Assembly (NCBI GenBank): GCA_963978895.1
Contig: OZ022241.1
Coordinates: 21,669,073 to 21,733,072, forward strand
Direction of reading: 5' to 3'
Length of the DNA: 64,000 nucleotides
Source of the DNA: Erpobdella octoculata
Lineage: Eukaryota; Annelida; Clitellata; Hirudinida; Erpobdellidae
Shown here: positions 9,317 to 19,172 of the stretch, piece after piece
Position numbering within the stretch: position 1 is the stretch's first letter
How the letters are laid out: the number at the start of each line of letters is the position of its first letter
Made by a program: the position numbers and the translations under genes
The notes under the pieces: generated by a model
What the model was told of the DNA's origin: nothing
Database searches by the model: none
Seen by the model: only the letters and a program-made list of their open reading frames with translations

Positions 9317-11833
9317 AAATTGATTCCACAGTTTATTCGCAACAAATATCGCTCTAATGTGGTTAAAGGAAATACAAAGCTTGAAGTGGATTCTATGTTG
9401 TGTAAAATTTCTGATGAAATTGCAACTGCTGTTAACGTATCAAATGATTTGGAAGTTAAATATTCTACCTTGTTGAATGAAGTTTCTACTCAGGATGTTT
9501 TGGGTAGTGAACAAGAGGTTCAATCGTTTTTGAATGTTGTGGATGAAATGTTCTGCAGTTTCGATCATTCTAAAAAATTGGTTATCACGAAAAAACTTTC
9601 TTGGCTGTATTCTGGACCATATACTGTTAAAGAAAATTCTAACTTCTACATTAATCTGTCTTCTTACGAACTCAGCAGTGACGAGAGTGAGTTCTTAAAT
9701 TTAGGTTTGAATTTTCACATTTCAAGAAGATATGAACCTATTGTTAAAAAAACTGAACTGGAGGTAATGTATCATAAATTGTGCTCGTACAAAAGTAGTG
9801 GAATTATCGACTTTGGCCAGTCTCTACAAGTTGAGCTGTTACGTGAGGGATTGATTAACAGAAGCATAAATGTAAAACCTTCTGTTTCGTATCGTTTAAA
9901 ACTCGCAGCTAAATCTCTCCGCAATAATAAAGATATAGTTGTACTCAGAGCCGATAAAATTCAGTGTTATGTTGTGATGAATTACTCAGACTATATACAA
10001 AAGCTGAATATCATAACTTCTGATTCTACAAAATTTAGACTTATTACAAAAGATCCCACCAATAGTCTGAAACAGAAAGTTAATAAATTGATTTCTCAAG
10101 TTAACTCTTTCGATTCAGAAGCAAAGCTATCTAAGTTGATAGGTGAGTTTGGTACTGGATATTTGTATGGAATGATAAAGACGCATAAATTTGATAATCC
10201 TGTTCGTCCAATTATCTCGCAATGTCCAAGTCCTACTTATCTCTTGGCAAAGTTTGTTAACAAAATTATCACACCTTACTGCCCTCATACTTACAGTTTG
10301 AAATCCTCTCTGGAATTTGTTGATCTTATTCATGGCTGCAGACAAAGTGGGATTGCTGCAACAATGGATGTCGAGAGTCTCTTTACTAACGTCCCTGTTC
10401 GTGATACAATATCTATCATTTGCAATTACGTCTATCATAGTGATACGTTGCCACCTCCAAAGATTCCAGAATCTCTGCTGCACGAGCTCCTGCTGGTATG
10501 TACTACAGAGTCTCCATTCAGACACTTAGACCAGAGCTTATTTCTACAGATTGATGGAGTGGCGATGGGATCTCCATTGGGACCAACCTTTGCTAACTTT
10601 TACATGGGTCGTTTAGAGGAGATTGCTTTCGCTGAAATAGAAGAAACCCCAATTGTTTATGCGCGATATATGGATGATATCTTTCTTCTTGTGAGGTCTG
10701 AACGTGAAGTCGTTGCTTTAAAGAATACTTTCGAGAGCAATTCAGTTTTGAAATTTACCTTCGACCTAAATGACAGTAAAAAACAAGTAAATTTTCTCGA
10801 CACCATCATCACAATAACTGATTCTGGTCCTACTACCAAAGTCTTCATCAAACCAACTAATAATGGAACATGCCTAAATGGTGACAGCGAGAGTCCGGAC
10901 AGATATAAAAGAAGTGTTATTAATAGTTATCTCCTCAGAGCTTATCGTTTTTCCGAAACCTGGTCAGATTTCCATAAAGAAATAGTTAGAATCAAGCAGT
11001 TATTGGTTAACAACAATTATTCTAATAGCTTTGTCGACGGTTTTATTAACAATTTTGTAACCAAAATGAAAACATCTGTGAGTTCGGCTGGGTCTGACGC
11101 TGACAAGGGTCGTGATGTACGCCAGGAGTTCCCCGTGTTCTACAAAAATCAAATGAATCTCAATTACAGAATTGATGAAAGTATTATAAAGAAGATAATA
11201 AAAAAGGAAGTTTCTGTTATAGACCCCGTCAGGAATAAACTGGGTTTATATATTTATTACAAAAACTTGAAACTTTTCAATTTGGTCATCAAGAATGATA
11301 GAACAAGTATCACTGACCCGTTGCAACAAAGTCACGTGGTGTACCATTTCAAATGTTCTATTCCACATTGTAAGGTGGATACATACATTGGTCACACTAC
11401 CACTACGTTGTCAAGGAGACTCACGATGCATCTCCAGTTTGGGAGTATTCTTAATCATTATGAATGTATTCATTTGAAAAAGCTAACACGAAAAGAACTT
11501 GAAGAAGGTGTTTCGATTTTAACAAGAGAATCCGACTCTTTCCGGCTGAAAATTAAAGAGGCTCTCTGTATCTTATTAATGAGACCCGCAATTAATAAAC
11601 AATTTGATAAATTTCCACAGATTCTCCACTTATTCGGTGTCAAAGAAAGCAATATGCATCGGTTACCCTGTATTCCTTCTAACGACGAGGATAACATAAA
11701 TGATGATACTTCTGACTCGTCCTCTGACACAAATACTTTGGCTGTTGAGGCTGCTCCTGACGAATCTCATTGTAATGTATCTGAGGAAATTCTTGTCTCT
11801 TCTAATATAACACAGCGAAAACGCAAAAATTGA
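9143..11833 (+). CDS. Penelope-like reverse transcriptase/GIY-YIG endonuclease
   Basis: 896 codons from the first ATG (MADIAETVRR); the open frame extends to 9080 without another ATG. After an N-terminal region of about 250 residues come the RT blocks LRADKIQ, YLYGMIKTHKFDNPVRPIIS, TMDVESLFTNVPV, DGVAMGSPLGPTFANFYMG, YARYMDDIFLL (catalytic) and FIKPTNNG. The C-terminal 150 residues hold the GIY-YIG endonuclease (VVYHFKC, then TYIGHTTTTLSRRLTMH) with family-typical Cys and His residues, then a short acidic tail ending RKRKN. The protein should nick target DNA and prime cDNA from it. All catalytic motifs look intact and there are no stops. The N-terminal codons lie within the hammerhead motif. 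Confidence 0.9.
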   Translation: MADIAETVRRSDNKSLMEKFLANCSLEQRVLCRKVENLARKVVSAKWRVVFLRACLKDKLIPQFIRNKYRSNVVKGNTKLEVDSMLCKISDEIATAVNVSNDLEVKYSTLLNEVSTQDVLGSEQEVQSFLNVVDEMFCSFDHSKKLVITKKLSWLYSGPYTVKENSNFYINLSSYELSSDESEFLNLGLNFHISRRYEPIVKKTELEVMYHKLCSYKSSGIIDFGQSLQVELLREGLINRSINVKPSVSYRLKLAAKSLRNNKDIVVLRADKIQCYVVMNYSDYIQKLNIITSDSTKFRLITKDPTNSLKQKVNKLISQVNSFDSEAKLSKLIGEFGTGYLYGMIKTHKFDNPVRPIISQCPSPTYLLAKFVNKIITPYCPHTYSLKSSLEFVDLIHGCRQSGIAATMDVESLFTNVPVRDTISIICNYVYHSDTLPPPKIPESLLHELLLVCTTESPFRHLDQSLFLQIDGVAMGSPLGPTFANFYMGRLEEIAFAEIEETPIVYARYMDDIFLLVRSEREVVALKNTFESNSVLKFTFDLNDSKKQVNFLDTIITITDSGPTTKVFIKPTNNGTCLNGDSESPDRYKRSVINSYLLRAYRFSETWSDFHKEIVRIKQLLVNNNYSNSFVDGFINNFVTKMKTSVSSAGSDADKGRDVRQEFPVFYKNQMNLNYRIDESIIKKIIKKEVSVIDPVRNKLGLYIYYKNLKLFNLVIKNDRTSITDPLQQSHVVYHFKCSIPHCKVDTYIGHTTTTLSRRLTMHLQFGSILNHYECIHLKKLTRKELEEGVSILTRESDSFRLKIKEALCILLMRPAINKQFDKFPQILHLFGVKESNMHRLPCIPSNDEDNINDDTSDSSSDTNTLAVEAAPDESHCNVSEEILVSSNITQRKRKN

Positions 11834-12146
11834 TTTCCAATAGTATAAATTTTATATTCTTTTGATTTGATAGGTAGAGTGTTTTTTCGTTTTTTCTTTT
11901 GTTAGTGTGCTAATTCTTTGACAATTTCGGTTCTTTCTGTTTGTTTACTTTTCTCGTTTTACTTTTGACCCTGAGGATGGCTGACATAGCTGAAACGGTC
12001 CGTCGGTCTGACAATAAAAGTTTAATGGAAAAGTTTTTGGCTAATTGTAGTCTCGAACAGAGAGTTTTGTGCCGAAAGGTCGAGAATTTGGCTCGAAAAG
12101 TTGTTTCTGCCAAATGGCGAGTTGTGTTTCTTAGAGCGTGTCTCAA

Positions 12147-12150
<4 letters not shown>
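11829..12150 (+). repeat. PLE2 right pLTR (322 bp)
   Basis: Direct repeat of 8995-9316. It begins at the ORF stop codon (TGA 11831-11833) and breaks off at CTCAAAGAT, where the (AT)n begins; the frame continues into TA repeats and is not a gene. Confidence 0.9.
11967..12008 (+). ncRNA. Hammerhead-like motif in the PLE2 right pLTR
   Basis: Same sequence as 9133-9174. Cleavage at both copies of a full transcript would release a unit of about 2.8 kb. Confidence 0.7.

Positions 12151-12236
<86 letters not shown>
12151..12236. repeat. (TA)n microsatellite, right flank of PLE2
   Basis: Pure TA repeat starting directly after the PLE2 right end. Confidence 0.97.
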
Positions 12237-12238
<2 letters not shown>

Positions 12239-12392
12239 CGAGCGTAGTTTGGCGTAATATTTTCTTTTAAGCACACTCCGTTAAAAACTATGGCCCACTT
12301 GGCGTTTATCAATTTTTTTATGGTGCCCTAGATTTTGCGGTAATTGAAAGACGTGAGACTTGTTTCAGATGTTTTATTTGGCTTACTTAAAA

Positions 12393-12393
<1 letters not shown>
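12237..12393 (-). pseudogene. PLE beta N-terminal fragment (minus strand)
   Basis: Minus strand reads KKLINAKWAIVFNGVCLKEN followed by ITPNYARN and ends in TA repeats; its other side also ends in TA repeats at 12394. It aligns with the same region in PLE4 ([17 protein letters not shown]). Only the right end of the element remains. The hammerhead region is truncated: only CTGAAACAAGTC remains. Confidence 0.6.
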
Positions 12394-12463
<70 letters not shown>

Positions 12464-12563
12464 TATATAGATATATATATAAACTTATATAGAGTAAGGA
12501 TGTCGTGATTTTTAATAAAAAATGACTTGTTGCCAAAATACGTTATATAAATGTATAAATATA

Positions 12564-12644
<81 letters not shown>

Positions 12645-12651
12645 ATATAAG
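12394..12651. repeat. Compound (TA)n arrays
   Basis: TA arrays at 12394-12459 and 12563-12650, separated by about 100 bp that includes a duplicated ATAAACTTATATAG motif (12456-12492). Confidence 0.9.
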
Positions 12652-12652
12652 T

Positions 12653-13295
12653 TTAGGGTTGCACCGGACATGGGTTTTTCAAATCCGGCCGGGGCCGGTT
12701 CTGGCCGGATTCATAATTCAAAATCCGGCCGGAGCCGGTCTTGTCATTTTTTATTGTTCATTATTCATCTTTTTGTTCAATTGCATGTTATCATTAAAAA
12801 CCAACGTAGTAACCAACAGACAATATCAGCTTTATTTCAAATAAACAATAAATAAAAAATAGTGAACAGTATTCGAGGAGGTGGCAGTGGCAACTTCAAC
12901 AGCAGCCGCCATCGAAGTCTTTAGACTGTTCATCTCACTGTACTGTACAGGATTGGATGCTTAGATCTTAGATGAGTAAGCAGAGAAGACGTCGAAAAAC
13001 ATTTGGGAGTATTAGTCTTGCCGCGTGACAACTCCGTGTTTACAAACAGCCTTCGAATTATCCGTGATTTTGACATCAAAATACGCCCAAACGCCCGATT
13101 TTTCTCAGCCATTTTATGCTGTTAATTTTTAATACTCAAACAAAACAAGAATAATTTAACAAAAGAGAGAAAGTTCAAGGTTCGCGAGCGTGACCTTATA
13201 TAGCTTCCGAGCGTGCTATTCTGTTGCAGCAATCGGAAGATTAAATTTATTAGCTATATGAAATAAACTGATAAGAAATAGATAAGTCATTTGAA

Positions 13296-13298
<3 letters not shown>
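12653..13298 (-). mobile_element. Short hAT-like derivative with BED-finger remnant (minus strand)
   Basis: Begins TTTAGGGTTGCACCGG followed by (CCGGCC)-rich subterminal repeats. It matches the element at 50730-51526 in reverse orientation over the BED-encoding part and the upstream leader (GCGTGACCTTATATAGCTTCC). Its 5' TIR is missing: the sequence enters a (TA)n at 13298. On the minus strand, pieces starting MAEKN and including STSSLLTHLRSKH (about 12970-13112) correspond to the BED zinc finger, frameshifted. It is non-autonomous and decayed. Confidence 0.7.
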
Positions 13299-13325
<27 letters not shown>

Positions 13326-13326
<1 letters not shown>

Positions 13327-13575
13327 CTAGCTGACCTAGCAAACGTTGTTTCGCCTTTTAAATTATTTTGGTTTTTTAATAAGAGTTTAATGTACAAAAT
13401 TACGACAATTTAAAAAAATCAATCTCGAAAAGCAATCGAGTGTACAATGCCTGGGGTTTTTGAAAGTTTTTCTATCGTTCTTCTGTCATGCTCCCGGTCA
13501 AATCCAGCTCCAAATCCGGCCATCAAGAGACTATTCATCAAAGGACTATTCATCAAAAGGACGGTTAATCATAAG
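13326..13575 (+). repeat. Repeat family A fragment, left side
   Basis: Starts ACTAGCTGACCTAGCAAACG right after a (TA)n, the pattern seen at other family-A ends in this window, and ends in a short tandem repeat of about 16 bp (ACTATTCATCAAAAGG). The hAT at 13576 interrupts it; the same tandem motif continues after 15468. Confidence 0.5.
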
Positions 13576-14028
13576 CAGTGTTATTTCCATTAATGGTAAT
13601 TGAATTAGGAATTGAAATAGGAATTTTTTTTCTTGAGAATGGAAATTAGAAATAGGAATTAAATTTGGAATGGAATTAGAAATAGGAATGGAAATCACGT
13701 GATAAAAATGGAATTAGAATTAGAAGTAGAAATTATTTTTCAATCCAAAATGGAATTAGAATGAGAATTAGAAATTATTTTTTTAATAAAAATGGAATCA
13801 GAATGGGAAGTAGGAATTATTTTTTAAAATAAAATGGAATTAGAATGAGAAGTAGGAATTATTTTTAAATTTAAAATGAAAGTAGAATAAAGGATCTACG
13901 AAATTGCCCCGTTCCCATGATATATAAATAAAAGTCCCCTTTTCAATGAACTGTTTTTCTCTTAGTTGGTCTAAATATTGTGTCGTGTGTTGTGTGCTCA
14001 TATTCATTTTTGTGACTTTAAAATTACA

Positions 14029-14226
14029 ATGAGTTTATCAAAATCTTTAAGTGGTAGAAAAAGAGATAGCGTATTCTGGGAATTCTTTTCGTATGACGAA
14101 GATTCAGACAAATCAATTTGTCAGGTGACGGATGAAACTACAAAAGTGGCCTGCGGAACACAAATTACTGGCAAGAACACTAGCAACTTCGCCGCCCATT
14201 TGAAGCGTTTTCACAAACAAGCATAG
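14029..14226 (+). pseudogene. hAT transposase N-terminal BED-type zinc finger
   Basis: 65 codons from ATG, beginning MSLSKSLSGRKRDSVFWEFF. The pattern W.FF followed by Cys residues (ICQV, VACG) and HLKRFH at the end fits the BED finger that binds hAT ends. The frame stops at 14226 (TAG), and the rest of the transposase core (DDE residues) is missing before 14390. A protein made from this alone could at most bind DNA. Confidence 0.7.
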
Positions 14227-14389
14227 GCTAACTGCATGAGCAAAGAAAAAGAAAGAAATGTTGTGAAAAGTCAAGCTGTAAAACGAGACAGTTCAGGTGC
14301 AGTAAAGTTGCAAACTATTGGGGAATGTTTACAGCGTCGTATGATGTCATCTGCAGCAGCACACATCTGCAAAAGCACTAACATCAAAA

Positions 14390-14989
14390 ATGCTGGATGA
14401 TCTCCGTTACCGGTTCGCCACACTTCTAGACCCGAATACGGAAAACTTTAATCCGATTCCAGCGGCCGCATGTCTGCTTGATCCGACGATGGCACAAGCA
14501 ATTATGTCCCCGGAATATGTAGAGCTGCTGCGTGCTGCTAAAGCTTACATAATCACCATTTGTGAAAACGAGGAAAGTTCAGTGCAGGAAGTTTATGTGT
14601 CGGATTCTGCATCTGCATCCCTTATGGTGTTAACTCCAACATCATTAAAAAAGTTTAAATTTTTAAACAATAAAATTCAGTCTAATCGACTTAGAACTTG
14701 TGCTGGCATTAGCAGTATAAGTGAAAAAGATGCCGTGCATTATCAGCTGAACAACTACATAGCTGATATTGTAGAAGATGAGCGTAATGATGCACTGGAT
14801 TTTTGGAAGCAAAAAACATCACGTTACAGCAAACTCTATGAGCTAGCCCAAGATTTATTGTCAGCTCCAGCTTCTCAAGCCTACGTGGAGCGGATATTCT
14901 CTCTTTGTGGCATCTTGACTGCAGGGCGACGCAACAGAATGCAACAGTCCTTAGAGATGAGAGCCTTTCTGAAACTTAATTCATTTTGA
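14390..14989 (+). pseudogene. hAT transposase C-terminal fragment (dimerisation domain)
   Basis: 199 codons. MLDDLRYRFATLLDPN and AACLLDPTMAQAI are from the end of the catalytic region. FWKQKTSRYSKLYELAQDLL and SAPASQAYVERIFSLCGIL followed by AGRRNRM are the conserved hAT dimerisation (hATC) motif. The first catalytic residues are not encoded; a deletion separates this frame from the BED finger. It lies inside clear hAT ends, so the family is certain and the element is non-autonomous. Confidence 0.85.
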
Positions 14990-15467
14990 CCGATTAATTA
15001 TTTGCATTTTGCTCTGGTTATTTTTGGATGTTTGGTTTAGTTATAACAATAAATGTTTGATAAGCTTGTTGTTGTTACTATGTATCATTATCTCTAAAGG
15101 GGTTTTTAAAGGAACGAATATAGTGACTGTTATTTTTAATAATGGAATAAGAAAATAATTTTTGAAATGATAATGGAAATAGAATAGAAATAGAAATCAT
15201 TTTAGCAATGGTAATTAAAATTGAATGGAAATTATTGAAATTAAAATGGAATTAGAATTGAAATAGGAATTATTTGAAAAAAATAATGGAATTAGAATTG
15301 GAATGGAAATTATTTGTAAAAAAATAATGGAATTAGAATTGGAATGGAAATTATTTGTAAAAAAATAATGGAATTAGAATTGGAATGGAAATTATTTGAA
15401 AAAAAAATAATGGAATTAGAATTGGAATGGAAATTATTTAGTGAATGGAAATAACACTGATCATAAA

Positions 15468-16155
15468 AAGACTATTCATCAAGAGGACTACTCATCAAAT
15501 TTTGAAGCCACTGCTCAGCAACCTTTATCAATATATACCCAAGATATTTTCATCGTAAAGTAATTTGATGTATTTTAAAAAAACAGTTCTTCATCTTTGA
15601 TAAAATAAATTTTGAAAATATCAGTAATTTAAAAAAAATAGTGATGGCAACCAGGGTATTTAAGAGCGGTAAAATTGGCTGACTAGATCGTTGATTACAG
15701 CACCGCTACATTTTTTTAGCTGTTCTAAGCCCTATTCGCTACCGCAACTTTTATTAAAAAACAAAAGAGGTTTTTTTTATAACAATTAAATGAGTTCCAA
15801 TGTATTTAGTTTTTATTTAAAGTTTGCATAAAATCTGAGTCTGCTTGATTTATCGTCGAGCGTAAGCGTCTCTTTGAAATAACCTTTCCTGACCTCGCTT
15901 AAGTGAGCGTGTGCGTCTCTTTGAAGTGTGGCAGAAGTGGTATACCGGGTGTTAGTGATGTTTTGAGGTGTATGGTATCCGGCTGTTTGAGTGTGTATAT
16001 ACTTACAATTTGTACGAACAGTTGAAGGCAGTTTTTTAAACTTTTTATTCAATTGTCTTTTGCTCGTTTGATCTTAAGATCTTGACGTTATTTTTGGTCC
16101 AGTTGTTTTATTTACTGTATGTGACGAATAAAATTGTTGTATATTGTTGTATTGA
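15468..16155. other. Repeat-derived sequence, no gene
   Basis: Continuation of the ACTATTCATCAAGAGG tandem motif (15468-15500), then AT-rich sequence. About 15880-16035 resembles 16400-16545 (TCTTTGAAG.GTGG, TGTGTA.A.A), a diverged direct repeat on either side of the SINE. No coding signal was recognised. Confidence 0.4.
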
Positions 16156-16366
16156 GGCGCTGGTGGCAGAGCGGTAGAGCGTTCGCCTGTCGATCGTTAG
16201 GTCGGCAGTTCAAACCTCGCCGGCGTCACCAGCGTAACTCCCTCAAACAAGGGAGCATTTGCTAAAGGGGTAGGCGCCTATAAATGGCTGCCTCTGCAAG
16301 TACCCTCCCTCTCTCGCCTTGAGCAAGACTTGTCTTGATAAGGCGTATGCTAAATCTAAAAAAAAA
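16156..16366 (+). mobile_element. tRNA-derived SINE (type 1)
   Basis: A tRNA-like head of about 77 nt with A-box-like TGGCAGAGCGGTAGAGCG (16164-16181) and B-box-like GTTCAAACC (16208-16216), closed by CGCTGGTG/CACCAGCG (16158-16165 with 16227-16234), is followed by an unrelated body and an A-rich tail (16358-16366). It could be mistaken for a tRNA gene, but the anticodon arm is irregular and the body and tail fit a SINE transcribed by RNA polymerase III. Confidence 0.7.
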
Positions 16367-16539
16367 TTATTACAACCATGTTTTCTACAAACTTGTTGAT
16401 TGCTTGAGGCATAAGTGTCTTTGAAGCGTGGCCCCTTGGTGTTAAACGACCGATGACAGATTTGACATAGCGGGCATGTGTGATGCTTTGACGTGTTTGT
16501 GGGCTTTGGTGATTGTGTACACATATAGTTTACGAAAAC

Positions 16540-17050
16540 AGTCAAATTTAATTTTTCTGGTGCTGTGACCGGGAGCGGAGGACAAGCGGGAAGAAAGAGC
16601 GACCAAGAGCGTGAGAGCAAACGGTGCTGTGACCGGGAGCGGGGGACAAGCGGGAAAAGAGAGCGACCGGGAGCGTGAGAGCAAACGGGGAAGGAAACGG
16701 GAGCGAAAGAGAAAAACGATCAAAAAACTTCTAAAAACACCGGGCAGGCAACGCAAGGTACCCCGCTAGTTCTATTATAAAGGAAAAAGTATTGGATGCA
16801 ATCAGAGTAGAACTGTAAACTTGATATAGATTACCCTACATTTTGGTAACATATTTTGGTTGAAAATAACATGTTAAACAATTTTATTATTTTTTTGATA
16901 AATAGTCCGCTGGATGAATAGACATTAAATGAACATTCCTTATGATGAACCGTCCTTTTGATGAATAGTCCTTTGAAGAATAGTCCTTTAATGAATAGTT
17001 CCTTGATGAACAGTCCTAGAATCGTTTATAGCCCAAAATTGAAAAAAAAA
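16540..17050 (-). repeat. Repeat family A (minus strand) with minisatellites
   Basis: A GGGAGCG-GGGGACAAGCGGGAA minisatellite (16560-16710) leads into ACACCGGGCAGGCAACGC and CGCTAGT (about 16735-16770), the reverse of the CTAGC…GCCCGG end seen in other family-A copies. At 16905-17000 lies a tandem repeat on the theme GATGAATAGTCCTTT, the reverse complement of the motif flanking the hAT at 13576. Confidence 0.55.
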
Positions 17051-17330
17051 ACCCGCCATCTTTGAACGCACATAAATCCATTTCTGGAATACGAATTTGA
17101 AAAATTTTACCCCCATCAGATGGTCCCATTCAAGGGTCGTCTTTTCATGTAGAGTGCAGCTCCGTTTTGCCCGATGAGGTGGCTTTAGCGTTGGAAAAAA
17201 AATAGTGCCGAATCCGGGGTACCAATTTTCGAGCGCTAATAACTCCAGAATTGGAAGTCACGTGATTCTGCGATTCAACTCGAGTTAGGGCTCATACACC
17301 CTATTTTCTTTTTGAGTTTGGTTTTTCAAG
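17051..17330. other. No gene seen
   Basis: Unique-looking sequence between a family-A repeat and the isolated hammerhead. No reading frame or structured repeat was recognised. Confidence 0.4.
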
Positions 17331-17364
17331 GTCTAATATCCTTGTTCATGGTTACACATTTATT

Positions 17365-17408
17365 AGCCAACTGGCCAGTTTCGACATTAACTTGTCATCA
17401 TCAGGGCT
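17365..17408 (-). ncRNA. Isolated hammerhead-ribozyme-like motif
   Basis: Minus strand: stem I AGCC/GGCT, core CTGATGA, extra T, stem II GACA/TGTC with an AGTTAA loop, GAAA, stem III ACT[GGCC]AGT and cleavage after GTT. All core positions are canonical, apart from the extra U seen in every copy here. Unlike the others, no long ORF begins at its ATG (ATGACAAGTTAA). It is probably the remnant of a Penelope-like pLTR. Confidence 0.65.
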
Positions 17409-17480
17409 TAATTTTAAAATGTAAAATGTAAACATGATATAGAAAGGTAAATAGACGCTTAAAAGTTAACTTAGAGAAAC

Positions 17481-18152
17481 ATAAAATTATACAGATATTA
17501 TGGAAAAATTCAATGTTCTGCAGAAAACTGTTCGAAACAAAACTTGAAATCGCCGGAACAATTATTGCCCAATGTAAACAAGGCTAAACCATTTCGTTTG
17601 CATCTTAAGCGCCTTCTTTTTCCTATTAGCGAAAATCTAAAAAGATGCAGTTTCAGCTGTCTGGGAGATTTCCTTGATGGCTCGAGTTTTTTCTCGGCTT
17701 GAAAAACCAAGAGCTTTCAGCAGCTGCTAACCAACCCTCGAACGCCAACCTCGACTGCAAAAATTTCAGTCCTGAACCCTTTGGCATTCAAATCACATGC
17801 TTCATTCCGTTGAGCAATGAATTCACTCACACTGCTCATTGGTCGATGAATGAATACCAGTTTCACGACTGGGATGTAATAGGATTCGGCACATTCCGAT
17901 TTCGGAGATACGTGCGGTTGGCAGGTAACACTGTGTGATCCCATATGCACTAACAGTTTCCGGCAATTAATAAATTGATATACGAAGTAGCGCCCCATTG
18001 TTATACATTTACATTTACATTTTAAATCTCTCCTCTTTGAAAATATTGCTCTGGGACTCGATGGCTTTCATTCTTTCCTGAATGACCAGACTTGTTCGTT
18101 CACTGGTGCTGGCTTTTGACCATCAAATTTGATGGGTTGACCCGAGACCCCG
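17481..18152 (-). mobile_element. LINE with restriction-like endonuclease, 3' part (minus strand)
   Basis: Homologous in reverse to 48300-49310: a deletion joins the reading ESQ (about 18050) to NIFKEER, and the C-terminal reading runs to about 17590. A 228-bp foreign stretch (17795-18022) interrupts it and replaces about 18 bp. The same LINE copy resumes at 24819 beyond the Gmr1 element, which inserted with a CCCCG duplication. Confidence 0.75.
17795..18022 (-). other. Foreign insert in the LINE fragment
   Basis: Minus strand begins with TTTACAT-type repeats, then reads in one open frame containing RYFVYQFINCRKLLVHMGSH and SYYIPVVKLVFIHRPMSSVS. It is absent from the LINE copies at 46-49 kb. 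I do not recognise the protein; it may be a small retroposed piece of another repeat. Confidence 0.5.
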
Positions 18153-18636
18153 TATCAGTAACGTGCCGCCAACTTTTTACTAACTATTACACTTTATTGA
18201 AGAAGTTAGAGAAGTACTTTTATTAAACACAAACACGAACAGCAAGAGTCTCTCAGCGAGGAAAACAAAGCGAGGCAAGAGGCAAGAGGCGGAAAAGCTA
18301 TCGTCACTACCTTATATAGGAAAAAACCCACGAAACGATAAACCAATATAAACAAGTACTAAACATATTAATAGCTCCTTAAATCTCGATCGCGAAGACA
18401 TCAGATTTTCACTACTTATAAACATATATATAAACTATAATCCACGAGATTTATTTAATTAATTAATCAGTAGATTGCTCGATTTATTAAAAAATATACA
18501 CTCCTATTAATTGCGGGAAACAACACGCGCTCCGATTGGCTCGTTAACACAAAGGATTCCACGTCACAAGATAAAAGATACTAAATAAACTAGAAATAAA
18601 ATAAAATAAAAAGGAGGGGGGGGTCCAGCACTGACA
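18153..18636 (-). repeat. Element 1 3' LTR
   Basis: 484 bp; on the minus strand it begins TGTCAGTGCTGG and ends GTTACTGATA, giving the imperfect terminal inverted pair TGTCAGT/ACTGATA. It nearly matches 24333-24813. Confidence 0.92.
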
Positions 18637-18650
18637 CACCTCCCACCCGA
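18637..18650 (-). other. Polypurine tract of element 1
   Basis: Minus strand reads CGGGTGGGAGG directly before the 3' LTR, the expected plus-strand primer position. Confidence 0.7.
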
Positions 18651-19172
18651 AAAGACGATAACCAGTATCTGGTTATCGTTATAAGAGTATATATCACGAA
18701 CTAGCCAACGGGGCTACACAATAAAAATATACATCAAGAACTAGCCAACAGGGCTACACATACAAAAAAAAAGCTACGTTCATAAGCAAAGTGTTTTCAC
18801 AAAACATTAACATCGCAAATATTATGTAAATGTTTGGCATCTCCTAATCTTCTTCCTTCCTTAAGCTTGTCCTTGAAAGGCACCACACGGTCACAGCAGG
18901 TTCAGTATCCTTCCCACAACTGAGAACTGGCGAGGAAAATATCTTCTTCTTCTTTTGGATTACCTGGATGAATGGACTAAAACAAATCTATCCGAATCAT
19001 CCGCGATTGCCCATTACAGCTATACCAATCACCAAAAGGAAAACCTCACACACTCCAATCAAAGAACACTTCAAACTAAAAATAACAGGCAAATCGGATG
19101 AATTCACAACATAAAAGACTTAACTTACACCACCTAAACTTAAAGAAATAAGGATGAAACTACATACGAAAT
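18651..19172 (-). other. 3' untranslated region of element 1
   Basis: No coding signal between the RNase H stop and the polypurine tract. It contains a short direct repeat, GAACTAGCCAACRGGGCTACACA, at about 18700 and 18738. Confidence 0.6.

Larger units (their letters stand above)
8995..12150 (+). mobile_element. PLE2: complete Penelope-like element (alpha family)
   Basis: A long uninterrupted ORF is flanked by two direct repeats (8995-9316 and 11829-12150, offset 2834 bp) that appear identical by eye. The element is bounded by (TA)n on both sides. Each repeat holds the 5' leader, the hammerhead motif and the first codons of the ORF. This is the classic pLTR-ORF-pLTR form of Penelope-like elements. 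Matching repeats and an open ORF suggest a young, possibly active copy. PLE3 (33503-43067) is a nearly identical relative. Confidence 0.9.
13576..15459 (+). mobile_element. hAT DNA transposon, internally deleted
   Basis: Terminal inverted repeats CAGTGTTATTTCCATT (13576-13591) and its complement (15444-15459). The flanks ATCATAAG (13568-13575) and ATCATAAA (15460-15467) form an 8-bp target duplication with one mismatch, as expected for hAT. Both subterminal regions are arrays of AATGGAATTAGAATTGGAA-like units. It encodes an N-terminal BED finger (14029-14226) and a C-terminal dimerisation domain (14390-14989), but the catalytic middle is absent. Confidence 0.9.

Noticed and set aside
10127..10525. 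Antisense ORFs inside PLE2 and PLE3 RT (10127-10525, 34940-35338, 10657-10851)
   Set aside because: They lie entirely within the RT gene on the other strand and are identical shadows in both elements.
16156..16234. Possible functional tRNA gene
   Set aside because: A and B boxes and a closing stem exist, but the anticodon arm has an oversized loop and the unit continues into a body with an A-rich tail; SINE is the better reading.
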